Below, piece after piece: positions 1 to 4,192 of a DNA stretch of 6,372 nt (position 1 is the stretch's first letter; each line of letters opens with the position of its first letter). This DNA comes from Treponema sp. GTDB lineage: Bacteria > Spirochaetota > Spirochaetia > Treponematales > Breznakiellaceae. The stretch spans positions 1-6,372 of the forward strand of contig JAISBK010000169.1 of NCBI GenBank assembly GCA_031266255.1, given 5' to 3'. A model generated the notes under the pieces. It was given only the letters and a program-made list of their open reading frames with translations. It was not told the DNA's origin and ran no database searches. The position numbers and the translations under genes are program-made.

Positions 1-17
1 AAAATGTTCTTTATCAT
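1..17 (-). CDS. 5' end of a leftward gene, cut by the window edge
   Basis: On the minus strand an ATG at 17-15 follows a full GGAGG Shine-Dalgarno sequence (28-24) with a 6-nt spacer, the best ribosome binding site in the upstream region. Only five complete codons are visible (M-I-K-N-I), so the product cannot be named. A consensus leftward promoter (235-207) lies about 180 nt upstream in the right orientation, which supports a real gene divergent from the ribosomal operon. The start codon lies inside a 19-base dyad that can fold as a hairpin, so translation may be controlled. A competing reading exists on the plus strand (open from 1 to a TAA at 121-123), but it has no ribosome binding site and conflicts with the promoter evidence. 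Confidence 0.6.
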
Positions 18-24
18 AAAGAAC
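6..24 (-). promoter_or_regulatory. Inverted repeat over the start codon of the leftward gene
   Basis: GTTCTTTAT-C-ATAAAGAAC is a perfect 9-bp inverted repeat with a single central base. As RNA from the leftward transcript it can fold as 7-8 bp, placing the AUG (17-15) in or beside the loop, and its first base is the last G of the GGAGG ribosome binding site. This could limit ribosome access (inference). As DNA it could equally be a protein-binding palindrome, although its position some 180 nt downstream of the promoter makes a classical operator less likely. Confidence 0.5.
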
Positions 25-200
25 CTCCGCAATGATATTCAGTCAGCCAAGCTCACTGATGAGCCGAAATTTGAGTTTTTTAATCAATCCCCAAAACGAC
101 CAATGAAAGTAAGTTGGTACTAATATATATGTTATGATGTGTACTTTTTTGCATGATTCCCTAATACATACGAATAAACCAAAACTCCAGATTCGGCTTG
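18..200 (-). promoter_or_regulatory. Long structured 5' leader of the leftward gene
   Basis: If transcription starts 6-7 bases after the -10 box, the leader is about 183 nt. Its first bases (197-181) are complementary to 79-63 at 14 of 17 positions: two perfect blocks of 6 and 7 bp flank a 4-base mismatch. This would close the 5' domain like the basal helix of a cis-regulatory RNA. Downstream, two hairpins compete for the same bases: 64-60 with 55-51 (GCTCA/TGAGC, loop TCAG), and 58-51 with 47-40 (seven pairs with one G-G mismatch). A 24-codon upstream reading frame runs from ATG 154-152, with AGGGA 4 bases upstream of the ATG, to TAA 82-80, next to the 3' arm of the closing helix. It does not match a riboswitch class I recognise. 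Pairings are read by eye only. Confidence 0.4.
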
Positions 201-206
201 TGTATC

Positions 207-235
207 ATTATATAAAAATAATTTTTTTCTGTCAA
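207..235 (-). promoter_or_regulatory. Consensus sigma-70-type promoter facing left
   Basis: On the minus strand TTGACA (235-230) and TATAAT (212-207) are both perfect consensus boxes with an ideal 17-bp A/T-only spacer except for one G. The start site would be near 200. It diverges from the ribosomal operon promoter, whose -35 box begins about 190 bp away, and it reads towards the gene starting at 17. Confidence 0.8.
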
Positions 236-425
236 TCACGTTTTTGGCTCCAATTCGTATAAGGACATGATATTATTCCAGTAGGAGGAATAATACTCAT
301 GATAAGAACCAACAGGGCTTGCATTTTTCTTGCACTTCCCTTAATCTCTAAAATAAATATATTCTTAAAAGACAGCGTAAAATAAAGTAATGAAGGGAAA
401 AAAGAAAGATTAGGTCTAAAATCAC
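236..425. other. AT-rich intergenic stretch between divergent promoters
   Basis: I see no convincing gene here. A 28-codon plus-strand frame (299-385) has an AGGAGG sequence (283-288) 10 bases before its ATG and would encode a short, partly hydrophobic peptide starting MIRTNRACIFLALPL. It lacks a clear -35 box, although TATAAG occurs at 258-263. The minus strand holds a 66-codon frame (432-232) that begins at a GTG inside the tRNA-Thr promoter and ends in the leftward promoter, so it is probably chance. The purine-rich run at about 391-420 just upstream of the tRNA promoter could act as an UP element. Confidence 0.5.
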
Positions 426-454
426 TTGACACAATTTGGAAATATGAGTATTCT
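426..454 (+). promoter_or_regulatory. Promoter of the tRNA-Thr/rpmG/secE/nusG operon
   Basis: TTGACA (426-431, perfect) is followed after exactly 17 bp by TATTCT (449-454, 4 of 6 matches to TATAAT). The predicted start near 461 is about 15 bases before the tRNA-Thr 5' end. The A-rich tract just upstream suits a strong promoter for stable RNA and ribosomal genes. No other clear promoter is seen before nusG. Confidence 0.8.
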
Positions 455-475
455 TGTCATTACTTATGTGTTTAT

Positions 476-548
476 GCCCTTGTAGCTCAGTCGGTAGAGC
501 ACATCCATGGTAAGGATGCGGTCAGCGGTTCGATTCCGCTTGAGGGCT
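476..548 (+). tRNA. tRNA-Thr (anticodon GGT)
   Basis: The cloverleaf is complete. The acceptor GCCCTTG pairs with TGAGGGC (two G-U pairs), the D arm carries GCTC/GAGC, and the anticodon stem CATCC/GGATG encloses loop ATGGTAA, giving anticodon GGT for Thr codons ACC and ACU. The T arm is AGCGG-TTCGATT-CCGCT, the discriminator base is T, and the 3' CCA is not encoded (the DNA reads TTA). It is the first gene of the operon, so RNase P cleavage would separate it from the downstream mRNA. Confidence 0.97.
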
Positions 549-588
549 TATAGATAAATGTGTTTTTCTGAGCGCGTAATTTAGAGTA

Positions 589-603
589 CCCAAGGGGCTT
601 GGG
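589..603 (+). promoter_or_regulatory. Hairpin in the rpmG leader
   Basis: CCCAAG (589-594) and CTTGGG (598-603) form a perfect 6-bp stem closed by GGG, seven bases before the rpmG ribosome binding site AAGGGGA (611-617). There is no U-tract, so it is not a normal terminator. It may stabilise the 5' end created when tRNA-Thr is processed, or tune rpmG translation. Both roles are inferred. Confidence 0.4.
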
Positions 604-621
604 AAATGTTAAGGGGATACC

Positions 622-795
622 ATGGCGTCAAAAAAAACCGTAGTAGAACTTGTTGCCTTACAATGCAGTGAATGTAAGCGGAAAAATTATACTACCAAGA
701 AGAACCGGCGGAATATCCAGGAAAAGCTGGAATTTAATAAGTATTGTCCTTTTGATCGGAAGCATACCTTGCATAAAGAAACCAAGATCAAGTGA
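622..795 (+). CDS. rpmG: 50S ribosomal protein L33
   Basis: The gene encodes 57 residues, the usual length for L33, a small basic protein of the large ribosomal subunit near the E site. Visible hallmarks are a Cys pair C15-x-x-C18, the segment KRKNYTTKKNRRN (19-31), and the C-terminal block KYCPFDRKHTLHKETKIK (40-57). Zinc-binding L33 normally has a second CxxC. Here only C42 remains, and the fourth position is Asp45, with His48 nearby as another possible ligand, so this is a 3-of-4 Cys variant. The ATG is placed 4 bases after AAGGGGA (611-617). The gene sits between tRNA-Thr (73 nt upstream) and tRNA-Trp (8 nt downstream), so tRNA processing should trim its mRNA on both sides. The family assignment is firm; the zinc status is uncertain. 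Confidence 0.95.
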   Translation: MASKKTVVELVALQCSECKRKNYTTKKNRRNIQEKLEFNKYCPFDRKHTLHKETKIK

Positions 796-803
796 GTTTT
801 TCT

Positions 804-876
804 AGGCCAGTAGCTCTAATGGTAGAGCGTCGGTCTCCAAAACCGAATGTTGTGGGTTCGAGTCCTACCTGGCCTG
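804..876 (+). tRNA. tRNA-Trp (anticodon CCA)
   Basis: The acceptor AGGCCAG pairs perfectly with CTGGCCT, the D arm is GCTC/GAGC, and the anticodon stem TCGGT/ACCGA encloses loop CTCCAAA, giving anticodon CCA for Trp (UGG). The T arm is GTGGG-TTCGAGT-CCTAC with one G-U pair, and the discriminator is G, as usual for tRNA-Trp. CCA is not encoded. It lies 8 nt after the rpmG stop and 36 nt before secE, in the position where many bacteria keep a tRNA-Trp next to secE. Confidence 0.97.
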
Positions 877-912
877 TATTATGAAAGAGCATCTGCAAGT
901 AAAGAGGGCGTT

Positions 913-1092
913 ATGAACAAGATAGTTCAATTTGTCAAAGAATCTTACGCTGAACTGCGGAAAGTTGTATGGCCAAGCCGGGACGATGTGATTAGTTCGG
1001 TTAAGGTGGTTATTGTTTCTACCCTGATTATTGCTGCAGTATTGGGTTTGGTGGATGTGGTTCTGCTCCTTGGAGTGCAGGCAATCTTTTAG
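913..1092 (+). CDS. secE: Preprotein translocase subunit SecE
   Basis: SecE clamps the SecY channel of the general protein-export translocon in the inner membrane. The product is 59 residues, the minimal single-span form; E. coli SecE has three spans and about 127 residues. An amphipathic N-terminal helix ends in the family signature LRKVVWPSR (15-23), followed by one hydrophobic segment from about residue 30 to 55. The ATG at 913 is chosen because it gives the normal SecE N-terminus and follows GAGGG (904-908). An in-frame upstream start at 847 would lie inside tRNA-Trp and add 22 unrelated residues. nusG follows after 16 nt, the classic secE-nusG pair. Confidence 0.95.
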   Translation: MNKIVQFVKESYAELRKVVWPSRDDVISSVKVVIVSTLIIAAVLGLVDVVLLLGVQAIF

Positions 1093-1108
1093 TATATAAA
1101 GGGAAGCT

Positions 1109-1666
1109 ATGGCAACGGGCTGGTATGTCCTTCACACCTATGCGGGATATGAAAAGAAAATAGAAAAGACCATACGCATAATGATTGAGTCCGGAGAAAT
1201 TGACAAGGAACAGGTTCGAGATGTGAAGGTGCCTTCTGAGGAAGTGGTTGAGGTCAAGGACGGCAAGAAGCGAACTATGACTAAAAAATTCCTTCCTGGA
1301 TACATTCTCGTGGAAATGGATATTCCGGATTTAAACTGGAAGGGAGTCTGTTCGAAAATTAAGAAGATCCAGGGGGTTACTGGTTTTGTGGGAACGCCGG
1401 CAGACCGAAAGCCTCAACCTTTACCGGGTGACGAAGCTCGGACTATTCTGCAAAAGTCTGGGGAAATTAAGGGTGAGCGGGCAGTACGAACCCGGCAGTC
1501 TTTTGCTTCAGGAGAGCAGGTGAAGATCATTGAAGGTCCCTTTGAGTCTTTCACGGGGACTATTGAAGAAGTAAACCATGAGAGAAACAGGCTCAAGGTG
1601 ATGGTCGGCATCTTTGGCCGGAATACTCCGGTGGAGGTCGATATCTTACAGGTAGAAAAAGTCTGA
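1109..1666 (+). CDS. nusG: Transcription termination/antitermination factor NusG
   Basis: NusG binds RNA polymerase and affects pausing, Rho termination and coupling to the ribosome. The 185 residues fit the family. The NGN domain occupies about 1-115, starting WYVLHTYAGYEKK (5-17), with the hallmark FLPGYILVEM (61-70) that contacts the beta' clamp and the GVTGFVG turn (89-95). A linker leads to the C-terminal KOW domain (about 134-185), with GEQVKIIEGPF (135-145) and FTGTIEEV (148-155). The ribosome binding site AAAGGGA (1098-1104) ends 4 bases before the ATG. It follows secE closely and is probably co-transcribed from the tRNA-Thr promoter. A complementary-repeat switch begins at the base after its TGA stop. 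Confidence 0.98.
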   Translation: MATGWYVLHTYAGYEKKIEKTIRIMIESGEIDKEQVRDVKVPSEEVVEVKDGKKRTMTKKFLPGYILVEMDIPDLNWKGVCSKIKKIQGVTGFVGTPADRKPQPLPGDEARTILQKSGEIKGERAVRTRQSFASGEQVKIIEGPFESFTGTIEEVNHERNRLKVMVGIFGRNTPVEVDILQVEKV

Positions 1667-1717
1667 TTGAGTAGGTAACGGCGGGCTTTTTACTCAAGGT
1701 AAACAGGTTTTGAGTAA
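1667..1717 (+). promoter_or_regulatory. Three-arm bistable RNA element after nusG
   Basis: TTGAGTA (1667-1673), TACTCAA (1691-1697) and TTGAGTA (1710-1716) occur in that order. The middle arm is perfectly complementary to both outer arms, so it can form an upstream hairpin (7 bp plus two possible G-U pairs) or a downstream hairpin (8 bp at 1690-1697/1710-1717 plus G-U extensions), but not both. The first arm starts at the base after the nusG stop, so a ribosome terminating there would cover it and favour the downstream hairpin. This layout resembles attenuation or translation-coupled switches; the function is inferred. No strong U-tract follows, so transcription termination is not evident. 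Confidence 0.5.
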
Positions 1718-1845
1718 GGTTCATTTGTAAACCCGTGATTATAGATGGGAGTTTCTGATTTTAGCGGAAACGTTATCCTGGAATGTTCCGGTAGAACTGG
1801 TTTTTAAGGAATCTATTCCGGGTATACCACACAAGGAGAATATGC
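1718..1845 (+). promoter_or_regulatory. rplK-rplA leader, possible L1 autoregulation region
   Basis: This is the rest of the nusG-rplK gap and would be the rplK 5' leader. In many bacteria L1 represses its own operon by binding a leader element that mimics its 23S rRNA site. A segment GATGGGAG (1744-1751) resembles the GGUGGGAG strand of that rRNA site, and a small stem GTTTC/GAAAC (1751-1755/1767-1771) follows it, but the full mimic is not convincing by eye. Two related elements, GGAATGTTCCGG (1780-1791) and GGAATCTATTCCGG (1808-1821), and the palindrome GGTATACC (1821-1828) precede the ribosome binding site AAGGAGA (1833-1839). I find no clear promoter here. Confidence 0.3.
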
Positions 1846-2277
1846 ATGGCAAAGAAAAAGATTGCCACCCTTATCAAGCTTCAATGCCCTGCGGGTAAGG
1901 CGACGCCGGCTCCGCCGGTGGGTCCTGCTCTTGGCCCTCATGGGGTGAGTGCACCGCAGTTTGTCCAACAATTTAATGAACGGACTAAGACGATGGAGCT
2001 TGGGCTGGTTATACCGGTGGTTATTACGGTATACACAGACAAATCCTTTACTTTTATACTCAAGACCCCTCCCGCGGCGGTTCTGATCAAGAAGGCGGTG
2101 GGTATTGAGAAGGGATCTGGAGAATCCCACAAGACTAAGGTCGGCAAACTGCCGAAGGCGAAACTTGAGGAGATTGCCAAGCTGAAAATGCCGGATCTTT
2201 CTGCAAATGATCTTGAAGGGGCTATGAAGATCATCGCGGGAACTGCCCGGTCTATGGGGGTCGAGGTGGATAAATGA
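1846..2277 (+). CDS. rplK: 50S ribosomal protein L11
   Basis: L11 binds the GTPase-associated region of 23S rRNA at the base of the L12 stalk and affects factor binding and the stringent response. At 143 residues it has standard length. The N-terminal domain carries the family signature PAPPVGPALGPHGV (21-34), whose prolines form the thiostrepton-binding face. The C-terminal RNA-binding domain follows TPPAAVLIKKAVG (74-86) and holds the signature GTARSMGV (132-139). The start at 1846 follows AAGGAGA (1833-1839) and gives the usual MAKK N-terminus. An out-of-frame ATG four bases earlier (1842) opens only a short frame. The last codons overlap the rplA start in an ATGA, so L1 is probably translated by coupling. 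Confidence 0.98.
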   Translation: MAKKKIATLIKLQCPAGKATPAPPVGPALGPHGVSAPQFVQQFNERTKTMELGLVIPVVITVYTDKSFTFILKTPPAAVLIKKAVGIEKGSGESHKTKVGKLPKAKLEEIAKLKMPDLSANDLEGAMKIIAGTARSMGVEVDK

Positions 2278-2954
2278 GACACGGAAAAAAGTACCTTGAT
2301 AACCTTAAAAAGTACGATCATGCTGCTTCCTATGGGTTAGCGGAAGCATTGGATTTGGTTAAAACCCTGGCACCTGCCAAGTTTGATGAGACGGTGGATC
2401 TCTCGGTAAAGCTCAACCTAAAAAAAAGTCAATCGGTTAGAGATACGGTGGTATTGCCTTATCAATTCCGCGGGGAGAAACGAATTCTGGTGTTTTGTAA
2501 GACTGAGAAGGAAAAAGAGGCTCAGGAAGCAGGGGCTACCTATGTAGGGGCTGAAGATTTAATCGAAAAGATAAAAGGGGGGTGGCTTGATTTTGATGTG
2601 GCAGTGGCTACTCCTGATATGATGAAAGATGTGGGTAAGCTTGGTATGATCTTAGGTCGCCGGGGACTCATGCCGAACCCCAAGACAGGAACGGTTACCT
2701 TTGATCTGAAAGGCGCTTTGGCAGAGCTGCGTAAAGGACGTACTGAATTCCGGGCTGATAAGACCGGGGTGGTGCATCTTGCGGTGGGTAAGGTGTCCAT
2801 GGAAAGCCAAAAGGTTGCCGAAAATATTAAGACTGCGGTGGCTGAAATCAAGCGGAAGCGGCCGGTTGACGCCAAAGGCGAATTTGTTCGGACGATTTCG
2901 GTGGCTTCCACTATGGGGCCCGGGATATGGGTTTCAATCAAGGACGAGGAGTAA
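2274..2954 (+). CDS. rplA: 50S ribosomal protein L1
   Basis: L1 forms the mobile stalk that helps release deacylated tRNA from the E site, and in many bacteria it represses its own operon. The 226 residues fit the family. The signature LGRRGLMPNPKTGTV (127-141) lies in the inserted domain II. Domain I is split around it, with the conserved DETVDLSVKLN (38-48) at the N side and SVASTMGPGIWV (209-220) near the C end. Its ATG overlaps the rplK stop (ATGA at 2274-2277), with a GAGGTGG ribosome binding site (2263-2269) inside rplK. rplJ follows after 3 nt, which leaves no room for the L10 leader found at this junction in enterobacteria. Confidence 0.98.
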   Translation: MRHGKKYLDNLKKYDHAASYGLAEALDLVKTLAPAKFDETVDLSVKLNLKKSQSVRDTVVLPYQFRGEKRILVFCKTEKEKEAQEAGATYVGAEDLIEKIKGGWLDFDVAVATPDMMKDVGKLGMILGRRGLMPNPKTGTVTFDLKGALAELRKGRTEFRADKTGVVHLAVGKVSMESQKVAENIKTAVAEIKRKRPVDAKGEFVRTISVASTMGPGIWVSIKDEE

Positions 2955-2957
2955 GCC

Positions 2958-3515
2958 ATGGCCATTGTGGCAAAAAAAGTACAGGATATTAAGGTTTCTG
3001 CGATCCATGCATTAGAGGAAAATTTCGGAGGCTCCAAGGACTTTATTTTTGCGGATTACCGGGGACTCACTGTGGAGCAGATCACGGTATTACGGAAACG
3101 GCTTGGGGCTAAATCGTCACGGTTTCAGGTAGTAAAAAATAATTTTGCCCGAATTGCCTTTGAACATCTAGCTGCTCCTGATGTGTCTCCGTATCTTGTA
3201 GGTCCTACTGCGGTAGCTATTGTTCCTCAGGACGCAAATGAAGTTGCCAAGATACTCTTTGAGTTTATCCGGGAGGCTCCGGTACTCAAGGTAAAAGGGG
3301 CTTTGGTGGGGGGTACGATCTACGATGCGGCTCAAACCGAGGCCTTTTCCAAGCTGCCTGGTAAGTTGGAACTTATTTCTATGCTTATGTCGGTCTTGAA
3401 TGGTCCGGTTCGAACATTGGCGGCAGATCTTAACGATATCAATGCCCGGTTGGTGCGGGCCATCAAAGCCCTGGGAGATAAAAAGGGTGAAGCTGAGCAG
3501 CAGGATTTGGAATAG
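2958..3515 (+). CDS. rplJ: 50S ribosomal protein L10
   Basis: L10 anchors the L12 dimers to the stalk base. It is 185 residues, slightly longer than the usual 165-175 because of an N-terminal stretch and an acidic, glutamine-bearing C-tail. The N-terminal RNA-binding domain shows DYRGLTVEQ (33-41), VVKNNFARIAFEHL (58-71) and LVGPTAVAI (80-88). VKGALVGG (112-119) follows. The C-terminal helix that carries L12 is about 153-172 (TLAADLNDINARLVRAIKAL). The ribosome binding site GGACGAGGAG (2942-2951) lies at the end of rplA and the ATG is 3 nt after the rplA stop, so translation is likely coupled to L1. The transcript then continues through a 170-nt spacer before rplL. Confidence 0.98.
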   Translation: MAIVAKKVQDIKVSAIHALEENFGGSKDFIFADYRGLTVEQITVLRKRLGAKSSRFQVVKNNFARIAFEHLAAPDVSPYLVGPTAVAIVPQDANEVAKILFEFIREAPVLKVKGALVGGTIYDAAQTEAFSKLPGKLELISMLMSVLNGPVRTLAADLNDINARLVRAIKALGDKKGEAEQQDLE

Positions 3516-3685
3516 CGTTGTATTTACCGTCCAAGCTGCAAAATATAAAATACAAAAAAACCTTCAGGCTTCGGATGCTGCCGTTCCTGTCGGTTATAAT
3601 ACCGGAATGAATCCGGGAACGTCCGTAAGGATGAAGCGTACTCGTAGGAGTACGATATAACTTAGGTATATGAGGAGAAGGTAAT
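3516..3685 (+). promoter_or_regulatory. Long structured spacer before rplL
   Basis: At 170 nt this is longer than the rplJ-rplL gap I know from most bacteria (tens of bases). Several pairings are visible. CGTTCCT (3582-3588) pairs with GGGAACG (3615-3621). Inside it, CGGT (3591-3594) pairs with ACCG (3601-3604) around TATAAT, or alternatively CCGGA (3602-3606) pairs with TCCGG (3612-3616); these inner helices share bases and exclude each other. CGTACTC-GTAG-GAGTACG (3637-3654) is a perfect 7-bp hairpin. The rplL ribosome binding site GAGGAGAAGG (3672-3681) follows. The TATAAT at 3595-3600 is a perfect -10 box but has no good -35 partner. A likely role is to set separate, higher expression of L12 (inference). 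Confidence 0.45.
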
Positions 3686-4075
3686 ATGGCAGCCCTTAGT
3701 ATTGATCAGCTTATCGAAGCGATTTCGTCCATGACGGTTCTGGAGGTTTCAGAACTGGTTAAAGCCTTGGAGGAAAAATTTGGTGTTTCCGCTGCAGCTC
3801 CTGTAGCACTCGCGGCAGTTGGAGCCGGTGCAGGCGCACCTGCGGAACCTGTGGAAGAGAAGACAGAATTTAATGTTATTCTCAAGGCCTATGATACTAC
3901 CAAGAAGATCGCGGTTATTAAAGAGGTTCGGGCGGTTACTGGCTTGGGACTCAAGGAAGCCAAAGACCTTGTTGAAGGCGCGCCCAAGCCACTTAAAGAG
4001 AATATTTCTAAAGAAGAGGCTGCGAAAATCAAGGATCAGGTCACTGCCGCTGGCGGTACGGTTGAAATTCAGTAA
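3686..4075 (+). CDS. rplL: 50S ribosomal protein L7/L12
   Basis: L12 is the multi-copy stalk protein that recruits translation GTPases. The 129 residues match the family. The N-terminal dimerisation helices (about 1-33, with MTVLEVSELVKALEEKFGV at 16-34) bind L10. An Ala/Gly/Pro-rich flexible hinge spans 35-56. The globular C-terminal domain (about 59-129) begins with KTEFNVIL and contains KIAVIKEVRAVTGLGLKEAK (74-93), the conserved surface that contacts elongation factors. Its own strong ribosome binding site (GAGGAGAAGG, 3672-3681) and the long upstream spacer suit independent translation at the higher dose this protein needs, since several copies are present per ribosome. rpoB follows after 117 nt with an attenuator-like hairpin between. 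Confidence 0.98.
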   Translation: MAALSIDQLIEAISSMTVLEVSELVKALEEKFGVSAAAPVALAAVGAGAGAPAEPVEEKTEFNVILKAYDTTKKIAVIKEVRAVTGLGLKEAKDLVEGAPKPLKENISKEEAAKIKDQVTAAGGTVEIQ

Positions 4076-4135
4076 TGGTAGCAATTACAAGGTAGTTTTC
4101 TCGCAGCAATCGGTGTAAGGTAAGGTGCACTGACG

Positions 4136-4164
4136 AGGCTTCCGGTGTTTGCCGGGGCCTTTTT
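4136..4164 (+). terminator. Rho-independent terminator/attenuator between rplL and rpoB
   Basis: AGGCTTCCGG (4136-4145) pairs with CCGGGGCCT (4152-4160) as 9 bp with one G-U pair and one bulged U, around a 6-base loop. It runs into TTTTT (4160-4164) and then GTAATTT. Because rpoB has no obvious promoter of its own downstream, this is best read as a partial terminator that reduces polymerase-gene transcription relative to ribosomal protein genes, as known for the E. coli rplL-rpoB junction. The short U-run fits incomplete termination. Confidence 0.7.
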
Positions 4165-4192
4165 GTAATTTATAAGTCCTCAGGGGGAAAGA

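Noticed and set aside
1..123. Plus-strand frame open from the left edge to a TAA at 121-123, as a possible 3' end of an upstream gene
   Set aside because: It overlaps the leftward start codon, ribosome binding site and leader, has no recognisable family features, and 40 open codons can occur by chance. It remains the alternative if the leftward gene is wrong.
111..126. TTGGTAC motif on the plus strand as a T-box leader
   Set aside because: It lacks the rest of the T-box consensus, a specifier stem and a terminator, and it lies on the opposite strand to the leftward leader.
232..432. 66-codon minus-strand frame
   Set aside because: It starts at a GTG within the tRNA-Thr promoter, lacks a ribosome binding site and ends inside the leftward promoter; the composition looks like translated AT-rich spacer.
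847..912. In-frame 22-residue N-terminal extension of SecE
   Set aside because: It would start inside tRNA-Trp, and the residues do not resemble SecE. The ATG at 913 has its own ribosome binding site and the normal N-terminus.
1842..1898. Out-of-frame ATG four bases before the rplK start
   Set aside because: It opens only an 18-codon frame within rplK, is closer than ideal to the AAGGAGA, and L11 clearly begins at 1846.
3400..3660. 86-codon plus-strand frame across the end of rplJ and the spacer
   Set aside because: It is a shifted frame of rplJ extended by chance into the spacer, with no homology or start signal.
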